Translations under genes and position numbers: made by a program
The notes under the pieces: model-generated
The model's database searches: none
What the model was told of the DNA's origin: nothing
The model's input: only the letters and a program-made list of their open reading frames with translations
NCBI GenBank assembly: GCA_021731365.1
Contig: JAKFXL010000014.1
Span: forward strand, 1 to 48,073
Source of the DNA: Gammaproteobacteria bacterium
Lineage (GTDB): Bacteria > Pseudomonadota > Gammaproteobacteria > Tenderiales > Tenderiaceae
Length of the DNA stretch: 48,073 nucleotides
Reading direction: 5' to 3'
Shown: piece by piece, positions 36,705-45,407 of the stretch
How positions within the stretch are numbered: position 1 is the first letter of the stretch
Layout: every line of letters starts with the position of its first letter

Positions 36705-39514
36705 AATACCGCATGAGATATAAAGTGTTTATCATTCCGCTCTGTATCAGTCTGGCTGCTTGTGCAACACCACACAAAGATGCAACCCTATCAGACATTG
36801 ACATCGTCCATAACGATATTGGAAAAAACAGCGACTCATCAATACAGACATCCAACGACGCCATCAGAAAAGCCTACGCGGACTATCTGCAAAGCGCCTC
36901 AAAAAATGATATTTCCAGATTAACCGCCATTAATCGTCTTGCCGAATTAGAGTTTGAGCTTGGCAATCGTGTCGCCCAGGAAAAAAACAGTCTGGCCGGC
37001 GACAGCCCCGTACTCATGGATGAGACATACAATGCAAGACTTGATACCACTATTAAGTTAATCACCACTTCGTTACGGGAATACCCAAATGCCAGCGGCA
37101 ATGACAAGCTTTTATACAATCTTGCCAATGCTTATGACCAGCAGGGGAAAATAGAACCATCATTAGCCGCCCTGACAACCATCATTAATAAGTACCCGCG
37201 CTCCAAATATTACCTGGAGAGCCAATTCAGGGTTGCCGAAGGTTATTTCTCAAAAGGTGAGTACATAGCCGCCGATGATGCTTACACCAACGTGATCTCT
37301 ACGCCCAAAAATGGACGCTTCATTGAGAAATCCTATTTCAAACGTGGCTGGTCAAGATTGAAACTGGAATATTACGCAGAAGCCGCCGACGACTACATTA
37401 ACGCTGTTGCTTACCACGGCTTCTCAGACATCGACAATCTGAGCTCTACAGAGAAAGATCTGTTCAATGAGTACTTCAGGGCCATTGGCCTATCGTTTGC
37501 GTACATGCAAAACCTGGACGAGATAACTGCTTATTTCAAAGAGAGGCCAGCGTTCAGCCATATTTATAATATATACAGCAGCATCAGTGACATCTACTTA
37601 AAACAGAATCGCTACTCTGATTCAGCCAGAGCATTGGCCCATTTTTCTGAGCACTTTCCTACATCACCGTATGTGCCTGAATCACAGGTTAAACTAATCG
37701 AAAGTTGGAAATTAAGTGGCTTTACCCAAAAAACATACGATGCGATTGATCTCTTTTACACAGCCTACAATCCAGATAGCGCATATTGGACTGAAAACAG
37801 CAATCCTGCCTTACAGAAGAGCATCGCCAACTCACTCAAAGAATACACCTTGTTGATGATGGCTAACTACCACAGCAGGTATCAATCAACTCATCAGAAG
37901 CAGGATTTTTCAAACGCTGACCAGTGGTATAAACGCTACCTTAGCCATTTTTCACAATATTCCCGCAAAGATAACGTACACTTTTTATATGCCGAGTTAT
38001 TGGCCGAAAACAAGAGTGACAAAGAGGCCCTTTATCACTATGAAAAGGCCGCATACAACGATGACATCATACTCAACAAGCGTGCTGCCTACAGCACGAT
38101 CCTTATCACCAGCCAGCTACACCGCTCATCCAGCACCGATCAGGAAAGGTCATCATACCTGGACAGAAATTTACAATATTCACGTGCTTATGCGCAGCTT
38201 TACCCCAATGATGAGTTAACGCCCAAGGTGATTGCCCATGCCGCTGAACTTGCCTTTAAAGCAAAACAATATGCCAATGCCATTGAATTAACAAACCTGG
38301 TGCATGACAGTGCCGACGCAATGCAACTGGAAGAGATAAGAACCATACGTGGGCACTCTTATTTCGAAAGCGGTCAATTCAGCAATGCTGAAACCACGTA
38401 TACATCCATATTAAAATCATCAAGCTCAACCTATAAAGCCCGCTACCAGATAGGCAACCAGCTGGCACTATCCATCTACAAACAGGGATTGTCGGAGAAG
38501 AGCAATGGTAATACTCAAGGTGCAATTGAGCACTTAATGCGTATATCAAAAGCGGCTCCTGACGCGGGCATTGCAGCAGATGCCGCAAATGAGGCGATCG
38601 ATCTGGCGATTACAAATGAACTATGGGACATCGCCATAGGCAATATAAAAATATTCCAGGCACAGTTTCCAAACCATTCACTTAACAACGCGATCAACAT
38701 CAAACTATCTTCCGTATATTTGAAGAGTGGACAGGAGATATCCGCCGCCAGGGAGTATGAAAAGATTGCCTTGGCCGGTGGTGATGCAGCTATCAAAATG
38801 GCAGCGCAATGGAAAGCAGCAGAGCTTTATGAGGCAAACGATAAAACGGCGCAGGCGATCAGTGCCTACAAAGCATTTGCAACTACCTACCAGCAGCCTT
38901 ACGCCCAACACCTTGAAGCGATGCAGAAGCTTGTCACCCTCTACACAGCTGAAAAGGAGATGGCTAACGTAGACATATGGCAACACGCCATTCTTGATGC
39001 GGACAAAAATGGTTCCCGCGATGCCATGAACAGCCGTACCAAATTCATCACCTCAACCGCCGCACTCAATCTGGCTATTAAAGAGTTTGGTCTATACAAA
39101 ACAATATCACTCACGCTGCCACTGAGAGAGAGTCTCGACAAAAAGAAAGCAGCGATGCAAAAAGCAGTCAGACTTTTTGGCCAAGCCTCTGGCTATGGCG
39201 TTGCTGAAACCTCTACCCAGGCAAAACACAGCATTGGTGAGATATACCAGCTCTTTAACCACGCCCTTATAAAGTCAGAGCGGCCTAATAACTTAAATGA
39301 AGAAGAACTTGAGCAGTACAACCTGCTACTCGAAGATCAGGCATTCCCCTTTGAAGAGAAAGCCATCGAATTTTTCGAAGCCAATATGGCCCATATCAGC
39401 GATGGAGTTTATGACTCATGGATTCAACGCAGCCATGATCAGTTAAAGCTGCTATTCCCCGCCAGATATTTAAGAGAAGCAAAAGTAGATGATTATGTTG
39501 ACCTGTTGCACTAG
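36701..39514 (+). CDS. Large tetratricopeptide-repeat lipoprotein
   Basis: 937 residues from GTG 36701 (overlapping the previous stop), or 933 from ATG 36713. Lipobox SLAACATP gives an acylated Cys near residue 21, so it sits on the inner face of the outer membrane or at the surface. Most of the chain is TPR solenoid: NLANAYDQQGKIEPSLAAL, RVAEGYFSKGEYIAADDAY, KRGWSRLKLEYYAEAADDY, FKAKQYANAIELTNL. The late part (about 690-930) has more TPR units and a divergent C-terminus. Long TPR lipoproteins of this kind accompany AgmX/ExbBD-type motors in gliding-related machines. No enzyme motif seen. Confidence 0.8.
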   Translation: MKYRMRYKVFIIPLCISLAACATPHKDATLSDIDIVHNDIGKNSDSSIQTSNDAIRKAYADYLQSASKNDISRLTAINRLAELEFELGNRVAQEKNSLAGDSPVLMDETYNARLDTTIKLITTSLREYPNASGNDKLLYNLANAYDQQGKIEPSLAALTTIINKYPRSKYYLESQFRVAEGYFSKGEYIAADDAYTNVISTPKNGRFIEKSYFKRGWSRLKLEYYAEAADDYINAVAYHGFSDIDNLSSTEKDLFNEYFRAIGLSFAYMQNLDEITAYFKERPAFSHIYNIYSSISDIYLKQNRYSDSARALAHFSEHFPTSPYVPESQVKLIESWKLSGFTQKTYDAIDLFYTAYNPDSAYWTENSNPALQKSIANSLKEYTLLMMANYHSRYQSTHQKQDFSNADQWYKRYLSHFSQYSRKDNVHFLYAELLAENKSDKEALYHYEKAAYNDDIILNKRAAYSTILITSQLHRSSSTDQERSSYLDRNLQYSRAYAQLYPNDELTPKVIAHAAELAFKAKQYANAIELTNLVHDSADAMQLEEIRTIRGHSYFESGQFSNAETTYTSILKSSSSTYKARYQIGNQLALSIYKQGLSEKSNGNTQGAIEHLMRISKAAPDAGIAADAANEAIDLAITNELWDIAIGNIKIFQAQFPNHSLNNAINIKLSSVYLKSGQEISAAREYEKIALAGGDAAIKMAAQWKAAELYEANDKTAQAISAYKAFATTYQQPYAQHLEAMQKLVTLYTAEKEMANVDIWQHAILDADKNGSRDAMNSRTKFITSTAALNLAIKEFGLYKTISLTLPLRESLDKKKAAMQKAVRLFGQASGYGVAETSTQAKHSIGEIYQLFNHALIKSERPNNLNEEELEQYNLLLEDQAFPFEEKAIEFFEANMAHISDGVYDSWIQRSHDQLKLLFPARYLREAKVDDYVDLLH

Positions 39515-40085
39515 ATGGCTATTGGCCTGCTCTCTGCTGCTGCTATTTGGCTGCAGCACGCAGAATCGCAACGACCCACTGTCTGGGTCGAGTGATGGCA
39601 GCCGGAGTCACGATAGTGTTCTTTATCAGCAGGCCATTACCCATCTAAACAGTAACGAGCCGGATAAGGCGGAGAAGATTTTCCAGTCATTGGCCAAAAA
39701 AAACAGCGCTATTACAGGTGTCTGGGTCAATCTGGGGATCATGCAGTTAAAGCGGGGCAAGCTGGAGGAGTCCGAGAAACTACTAAAGACTGCCCTGGAT
39801 AAAGATCCCACATTTCCGCAGACACTTAACCTGCTCGGTTTGATTGAGATAAAAAAAGGAAATATTCGTCAGGCAGAAAAACTTTATACCCAGGCAATTA
39901 TGCAAAAAGATGGCTATGCTATCGCCCATTACAATCTTGCCCTGCTATATGATACTTATCTCCAAGATATAAAACAGGCCATTCCCCACTATCAACGTTA
40001 CCTTGATCTTACCGATCATAAAGATGTGGCAACTGCCAATTGGCTGGAAGAGCTTAAATCCACACTCAGTAAAAACAGACCATGA
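39489..40085 (+). CDS. Small TPR lipoprotein
   Basis: 198 residues. Signal peptide LLACSLLLLFGC with the acylated Cys before STQNRN. Three to four TPR units follow, e.g. EPDKAEKIFQSLAKKNSAIT, GVWVNLGIMQLKRGKLEESE and GLIEIKKGNIRQAEKLYTQA, ending in NLALLYDTYLQDIKQAIPHY. It overlaps the previous gene by 26 bases and the next by 4. It resembles PilF-like outer-membrane assembly factors in architecture only. Confidence 0.82.
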   Translation: MIMLTCCTRWLLACSLLLLFGCSTQNRNDPLSGSSDGSRSHDSVLYQQAITHLNSNEPDKAEKIFQSLAKKNSAITGVWVNLGIMQLKRGKLEESEKLLKTALDKDPTFPQTLNLLGLIEIKKGNIRQAEKLYTQAIMQKDGYAIAHYNLALLYDTYLQDIKQAIPHYQRYLDLTDHKDVATANWLEELKSTLSKNRP

Positions 40086-40339
40086 ACAGACTGAACAATA
40101 CTCTTATTGTATTAATGCTCCCTTTATTCTCTTCGCTTACTTATGCTGACGATACGCTGGAGCTTGATACCACCATCATCAAAGACAACAAAGAGGCACC
40201 ACAAATTTTGTACATGGTGCCGTGGGAGGAGACTAAGGGCAGCACCAAAAGAGAGGAGCATAAACTGGTGTTGCACAGTCTGTTTGGTGATCTGTTCGAT
40301 CCTGTCCTGCCAGAGCAGCCAGGCAGTTCCGACCAATAA
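40082..40339 (+). CDS. Small exported protein, last gene of the TPR operon
   Basis: 85 residues. The ATG overlaps the upstream stop (ATGA), so it is translationally coupled. Signal peptide NTLIVLMLPLFSSLTYA is cleaved before DDTLELD. The mature part of about 60 residues holds the distinctive stretches PQILYMVPWEE and HSLFGDLFDPVLP. I know no function. Its place directly after the TPR lipoproteins suggests a component of the same envelope machine. It ends 25 bases from the convergent batD stop, with no terminator visible between. Confidence 0.7.
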   Translation: MNRLNNTLIVLMLPLFSSLTYADDTLELDTTIIKDNKEAPQILYMVPWEETKGSTKREEHKLVLHSLFGDLFDPVLPEQPGSSDQ

Positions 40340-40364
40340 TATAAAACCGAACTCTGCCCGAACC

Positions 40365-42110
40365 TTAACCCGCTGAGCTCTCTCCAGGATAAAGTGGTTT
40401 TAACAGCGACTCATTGTGTTTATTCACTGGACGAGATTTTTTCTGCCTGCTTTTCTCAAATGCCTGCCACAACGCACTCCCCTTCCACTCTGCACCACTT
40501 TCAGCGTAGAGCACCCGATCGAGGGAAAGAATTTCATCGGCCAGGGGTGTTGAACTCAACTTTGCAATAGCAGGCAGACTCACCACTGACTGCTGCGGCC
40601 AATATACCTTCGCCCATGCCAGCAATGCGGCTTTGCTTTGCACCGCACTATTTTTCTGGCAGGCCTGCTTTAACTGTAATTCAAGGGGGCGTAACTGCTG
40701 CTGCCCTGCCGTTGATTCAACTGCTGTCACTTGCCGGGTCACTGTGCGCCGTCGCCACCACGCTATCAACGTGATCAGCCAGGCAAGTCCCAAGACAAGC
40801 GATAACCACGGCCACCACCCAAGTTGATTCATTGCCCCCTGCGTGGTACTAACAAGATCCATTAATCGATTTGTACTGCTCTTTTCCTCATGCTCCACTA
40901 CCTGTGCCTGAGGGATTGTCTTTTCTGGCACTGGCATAACCGTACCACTGCCTGCTGCCACGGTAACCGTACGTTCAGGCAGCCGTGCAATCTCCAACTG
41001 CTGCTTTTCAACATTCCACCAGGCCAGCTCAATGGCAGGCAGGGTTAGTGTTCCCGGCTGCGTTGGAATCAAGGCAATTTTTTGTTGGCGCATACCCGTA
41101 ACACCTTTTGCATCGGTGGTATCTGTCAACTGCGGTTGATCTGGATAACTTTTCAGCCCCGCAGGCAGATTACCACCTACATCAGGCAGCTGCGCTGCGG
41201 TCAGCCCATCAACCATAAGTGCCAGCGTACGGGTGATCGGCTCACCCACTATAAAGTTGGGCGGATCTTCAGACCACTGCTCAAGCAGCTGCACGCTACG
41301 CGCTGGCAACCAGTGGGAAGTGATTCCGGCGGGCATCGGTTGCACATCGATCTTCATCTCTTTTGCACTAACGCGTACATGACGTGTTGTCTGATTAAAC
41401 GGATCAAAAAAAATGCCGCCACTGCGCCCCTGTTCCACCACGTTGCCATCAAAAACCGGCGGTTTAATGGTGAGCTTGCCACTTTTTTGTGGATAGAGCG
41501 CGTACTGCTGCTCCATCACACCATAACGCCGACCGTTGATGGTGGTCTGGTATTGACGATTGTCACCAAGCTTAACAACAATGGCATCGCCTCCTGCCAC
41601 TTTTGGCTCTGTGAGGGTATTGCCTTCAGCCATGCTGACACCAAAATAGAGTTTTACTGTATATATCAGCTGCTCTTGTACATAGGATTTTTTTGGTGTG
41701 GCACTCACCTCTATAAAAAGATCGCTGCTCTGTTCTGCTTTTTGCCCATCCGCTGCCTCAACATTTAATAACAGTGGCTGGCTCTGCTCTGTGCCAACAG
41801 TAAAGGCCGGGATCTGAATTTCACCGGCATGTTTTGCCATCAATCTTATCTGCCACTGCTGCTTACGGCTGACTGCACCATTGATAATCTGCAAGCTGGT
41901 ACTGCTGCTCTGCCCCATCAATTCAAATTCGTTTTGCAGGACTGAAAAATCGGGTTTATCGCCACCGTTATCACTCTCAATCGTCAGCGTCAGCGACTCA
42001 TTAATGTTTATTGGATTACGGTCAACAAAGGCACTCACCGCAGCCCAACCCTGGGTAGTGAACAGCAACAATGCCACAATCATGTAACGCATCTGTTTTA
42101 TCGTCACCAT
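40365..42110 (-). CDS. batD: BatD-family periplasmic protein
   Basis: 581 residues. Signal peptide (MIVALLLFTTQGWAAVSA) followed by BatD beta-sandwich domains: FVDRNPININESLTLTIES, FSVLQNEFELMGQSSSTSLQ, VEVSATPKK-like IEVSATPKKSYVQEQLIYTV. One membrane helix near 430-450 (WPWLSLVLGLAWLITLIAWW) and a cytoplasmic tail follow. Bat proteins form an envelope complex linked to aerotolerance/stress in Bacteroides, Leptospira and others. Its start overlaps the end of batB by 7 bases. Confidence 0.9.
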   Translation of the reverse strand: MVTIKQMRYMIVALLLFTTQGWAAVSAFVDRNPININESLTLTIESDNGGDKPDFSVLQNEFELMGQSSSTSLQIINGAVSRKQQWQIRLMAKHAGEIQIPAFTVGTEQSQPLLLNVEAADGQKAEQSSDLFIEVSATPKKSYVQEQLIYTVKLYFGVSMAEGNTLTEPKVAGGDAIVVKLGDNRQYQTTINGRRYGVMEQQYALYPQKSGKLTIKPPVFDGNVVEQGRSGGIFFDPFNQTTRHVRVSAKEMKIDVQPMPAGITSHWLPARSVQLLEQWSEDPPNFIVGEPITRTLALMVDGLTAAQLPDVGGNLPAGLKSYPDQPQLTDTTDAKGVTGMRQQKIALIPTQPGTLTLPAIELAWWNVEKQQLEIARLPERTVTVAAGSGTVMPVPEKTIPQAQVVEHEEKSSTNRLMDLVSTTQGAMNQLGWWPWLSLVLGLAWLITLIAWWRRRTVTRQVTAVESTAGQQQLRPLELQLKQACQKNSAVQSKAALLAWAKVYWPQQSVVSLPAIAKLSSTPLADEILSLDRVLYAESGAEWKGSALWQAFEKSRQKKSRPVNKHNESLLKPLYPGESSAG

Positions 42111-43972
42111 GTTATCTCTTCCTTGCCCTGCTGCTGTTGTTGCCGCTGATACTGGTAAAGAAATTTACGCCGCCACAGGCCACCCGGATCATCGGGGATA
42201 CGCTGCAACCACTGCTCGTTAGCACGCTGCTCTTCGCTCTGTTGCGGCAACGGTTGTTGCGACTGTTTTGCCGCAGACTGTTCCGGTTTTTTATCAGCCC
42301 TCTCTCCCGCCTGTTCTGCCTGCTGCTGTTGCGCCGATGGCTGCTGATCAGACTTGGATTGATCGGCATCACTGCGCTGTGGTGACTCGCTATTATCGTC
42401 ACCCCCTTTTCCCGATTGCGGCTGTGACTCTTTCCCCTCGCCCGGCTGTTCACTTTTTTTATCACCCTCTTCAGGAGAGTTTTTTGAACCATCCCCCTCG
42501 TTGGCACGATCCTGTTTACCTGGCTGCTGCTGTGATTGGCCATCCTTGCCCTGTTCGTTTTTTTTATCCTGTTGCTGTTGCTGCTGCAGCAGTTTTTTGA
42601 CCAACTCTCGATTCTCTTTTGCATCCTGCATATTGGGGTTGCGTTTAAGTGCCTCATCATAGGCATTGATGGCCTCGGGCAGACGGCCAAGCTTGGCCAG
42701 GGCGTTGCCACGATTATAATGACCATCTGCGCCCTCCACCTGTTGCAATGACTGCAGTGATTTTTCATACTCACCGGCGCGATACTCAGCGGCACCACGC
42801 CACTCGGGCTTTTTAAACAGTTGCGCTGCCTTTGCCGCATCACCCGCTTTCAGCGCCCGCTCCCCCTGCTGGTCACTGTTAGCCCAGAGGCTACTCCATT
42901 CAAACGCATGGGCCGTTTGTGGTTGCGGCAGAATCACCAGCGCCAAAACTACCGCTGCCAGATAACCACGCCTGAATGCAAACGGCACTAACAGCAGCAG
43001 TGGCAGCAGCAGCCAGACACCGGACTCTTGCCACTGATCACTCATCATCTGTGAGACCCGTGTGCTCAGCTCACTATTGGTATCACTCTCCACCTGCGCC
43101 AGCAGGGCATTAATATCACTATCATCACCACTCAGTTGACGGTAGAGTCCCCCCCCCGCACTGGCCGTTGCACTCAAACTCGCCTCATCCAGCTTGGGGA
43201 TGACAATGGCTCCACTGGCATCTGTCAGAAAACCACCCACACTTAACATCGGTATTGGTGCGCCTGTCGCTGTGCCCACCCCCAATACCAACAGACGATG
43301 GCCCGCCGCCCGCAACGCCGCCGTTGCATCATTTAACTGTTGCGATGCAACACCCTCCACGCCATCGGTCACCAGCAGCACGCTGCCATGAACAATACCC
43401 GCCTGTTGCAGCAGCTGCAGGGCAATAGCAATGGCGCGGTCAGGCCGCGACCCCTGGGCCGGCATCAGATCGGTGGTCATGCTGGGCAGTTGGCTGATGA
43501 TGGTTTTATTATCACTGGTCAGCGGTGTCACCACAAAAGGGGTGGCGGCATAGGCCACCAGTGCGGTCTGCCCCTCTTTACGCTGATTCAAAATATCAAT
43601 CAGCTTCAGGCGCACACGCTCCAGACGGCTCGGGCGTACATCCGCCGCATCCATCGATCGTGACAGATCCAGCAGTACCACCAAACCTGACTGCTGGCGA
43701 AATACCGGCTGTTCCAGCGTCTGCCAGGTCGGCCCGGCCAGCGCCACAATCGCCAGCAGACCCGCAAACGTCACCCACACCAGCGGCCATGTGCGACGCT
43801 GCACCTTGCCACTACCCATCAGCAGATGGGGCAGGAGCTGTGCATCAACCACCGCACGCCAGCTACGGCTCACCAAACGCTGACGCCAAAGTAAGACCAT
43901 CAATAGACAGAGGGGTAACACCGCCCAGAACCAGAGGGGACGAATAAAATGGAGGTCACCCAAAAAGCTCAT
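42104..43972 (-). CDS. batB: BatB: VWA-domain protein fused to a TPR (BatC-like) region
   Basis: 622 residues. Two N-terminal membrane helices precede the VWA domain (about 85-290) with an intact MIDAS motif DLSRS and LVTDGVEGVA. A further helix follows (SGVWLLLPLLLLVPFAFR), then a TPR unit (GHYNRGNALAKLGRLPEAIN and AYDEALKRNPN), a Gln/Lys/Glu/Ser-rich low-complexity stretch, and the conserved C-terminal WLQRIPDDPGGLWRRKFLYQ. The fusion replaces separate batB and batC genes. It overlaps batA by 4 bases (ATGA). Confidence 0.9.
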   Translation of the reverse strand: MSFLGDLHFIRPLWFWAVLPLCLLMVLLWRQRLVSRSWRAVVDAQLLPHLLMGSGKVQRRTWPLVWVTFAGLLAIVALAGPTWQTLEQPVFRQQSGLVVLLDLSRSMDAADVRPSRLERVRLKLIDILNQRKEGQTALVAYAATPFVVTPLTSDNKTIISQLPSMTTDLMPAQGSRPDRAIAIALQLLQQAGIVHGSVLLVTDGVEGVASQQLNDATAALRAAGHRLLVLGVGTATGAPIPMLSVGGFLTDASGAIVIPKLDEASLSATASAGGGLYRQLSGDDSDINALLAQVESDTNSELSTRVSQMMSDQWQESGVWLLLPLLLLVPFAFRRGYLAAVVLALVILPQPQTAHAFEWSSLWANSDQQGERALKAGDAAKAAQLFKKPEWRGAAEYRAGEYEKSLQSLQQVEGADGHYNRGNALAKLGRLPEAINAYDEALKRNPNMQDAKENRELVKKLLQQQQQQDKKNEQGKDGQSQQQPGKQDRANEGDGSKNSPEEGDKKSEQPGEGKESQPQSGKGGDDNSESPQRSDADQSKSDQQPSAQQQQAEQAGERADKKPEQSAAKQSQQPLPQQSEEQRANEQWLQRIPDDPGGLWRRKFLYQYQRQQQQQGKEEITW

Positions 43973-44955
43973 CGCCGCACCCCTTTTATCAGCGCCACCA
44001 ACCCTGCCAACAACAGCGCCACTGACAATGGCCAGTAGAACAGCACCTGTTGTGGCCTGAAGGTCTGCGCCTCCTGCTGCACCGACTCCAGCTCATCCAG
44101 TGTCTGGTAGATCTGCTCCAGCTCCGCACTGTCACGGGCGCGGAAGTAACGCCCGCCAGTGGCATCGGCAATCGCCGTCAATGTCTTCTCATCCAGATCA
44201 CTGGAGGGGTTGATCCGTTGCGTTCCAAACAGTGAACGCACCATCAACTCATCCGCACCAATACCAATGGTATAGATCTTCAACCCCTGCTCAGCCGCCA
44301 TCTGCGCGGCCTGGATTGGCTCTATCTCCCCCGCCGTATTGGCACCATCCGTCAGCAGGATTAATACCCGTCCCCCTTGAGGATTATCCCGCAGCCGTTT
44401 AACCGCCAGACCAATCGCATCACCAATAGCAGTTGCCGGTCCTGCCAGACCAATGGCCGCCTCACGCAACAGTGTTCGCACGGTGGTCCGGTCAAAGGTC
44501 AGCGGTACCTGCACATAGGGTTGCGTACCAAACAGGATCAGACCAATACGGTCACCAACCCTGCGCTCAATAAAATCACTGGCCACCACCTGGGTGGCAA
44601 TCAGGCGATTCACCTGTTTACCATTAACAGTGAAATCTTCCGTCTGCATACTCTCTGAGAGATCCACCGCCAGCATCAAGTCACGCCCACTCACCGGCAA
44701 CTCCATGGGCGCACCGTACCAGACAGGACGCGCCGCCGCCGCTACCAGCAACAGCCAGGCCAGTGCCGCCAGCCACAACAGCCAGCGTCCCCCCTTCACA
44801 CCGCGCAGTGTCTGCTGCTGTGGCAAGGTGAACATATTCAGTTGTGGCACCCGTAACGCCGCCTCTTCTGCCGTAGCAGCGGCGGGCAAAAACCAGCGCA
44901 CCAGCCAGGGCAGCGGCAAGGTCACAAACAGCCATGGCCAGACAAACTCCACCAT
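43969..44955 (-). CDS. batA: BatA: VWA-domain membrane protein
   Basis: 328 residues from the ATG at 44955, preferred because it overlaps the upstream stop (TGATG) and begins MVEFVWPWLF. N-terminal helices frame a hydrophobic region. The VWA domain has MIDAS DLSESM, TDGANTAGEI and GIGADELMV, and a C-terminal helix (LFYWPLSVALLLAGLVALI) closes the protein. It likely partners BatB. An alternative start 10 codons upstream would overlap the preceding gene more. Confidence 0.9.
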   Translation of the reverse strand: MVEFVWPWLFVTLPLPWLVRWFLPAAATAEEAALRVPQLNMFTLPQQQTLRGVKGGRWLLWLAALAWLLLVAAAARPVWYGAPMELPVSGRDLMLAVDLSESMQTEDFTVNGKQVNRLIATQVVASDFIERRVGDRIGLILFGTQPYVQVPLTFDRTTVRTLLREAAIGLAGPATAIGDAIGLAVKRLRDNPQGGRVLILLTDGANTAGEIEPIQAAQMAAEQGLKIYTIGIGADELMVRSLFGTQRINPSSDLDEKTLTAIADATGGRYFRARDSAELEQIYQTLDELESVQQEAQTFRPQQVLFYWPLSVALLLAGLVALIKGVRR

Positions 44956-45407
44956 CACGTCACCCCCACAATCCAGCGTTCGCACAGCGCACTGAGCTCG
45001 TCCAGATCACCCTCCACCGTGGCGCTATAGGGGGCGGTAATCAACATACGCCCCTGCTGCTGAAACCCCGGCACCTTCATCTGCTGATCCAGAAAAACAA
45101 GCCACTGCTCACCGGTCAGGGCCGCCACCTCGGTACGTGGAAAACGGCTAATCGCCACCCGCCGTAACAGCTGGGAGTACTCAACCACCAACATCTTTGG
45201 TGTCAGCGACTGCTGCTGAAGCTGCCGCAATAAAGCCAGCGCCTCACGCCGCCAGCGCTGCCGCTGATAACGACGGTAGAACCCATAACCCACCAGCAGT
45301 ATCACCACCAGCAGCGCCAGTAACAACCACCACCCTAGCGCCAACGGCCACCAGGAGACCGATGCCGGCAGATGAATATCATGCAGCTGACTCAGATCCG
45401 GGTTCAT
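44955..45407 (-). CDS. DUF4381-family membrane protein
   Basis: 150 residues from the ATG at 45407, which overlaps the DUF58 stop by 4 bases (ATGA); a longer frame would overlap that gene by 145 bases. It begins MNPDLSQLHDIHLPA and WWPLALGWWLLLALLVVILL, a single membrane helix typical of DUF4381, followed by a basic helical cytoplasmic part (SQLLRRVAISRFPRTEVAAL, GEQWLVFLD). It is usual between DUF58 and batA. Confidence 0.85.
   Translation of the reverse strand: MNPDLSQLHDIHLPASVSWWPLALGWWLLLALLVVILLVGYGFYRRYQRQRWRREALALLRQLQQQSLTPKMLVVEYSQLLRRVAISRFPRTEVAALTGEQWLVFLDQQMKVPGFQQQGRMLITAPYSATVEGDLDELSALCERWIVGVT

Noticed and set aside
41082-41768. 228-codon plus-strand frame inside batD, and similar frames across the Bat operon
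   Set aside because: batD, batB and batA have clear domains on the minus strand. The antisense products have no signals or family features.
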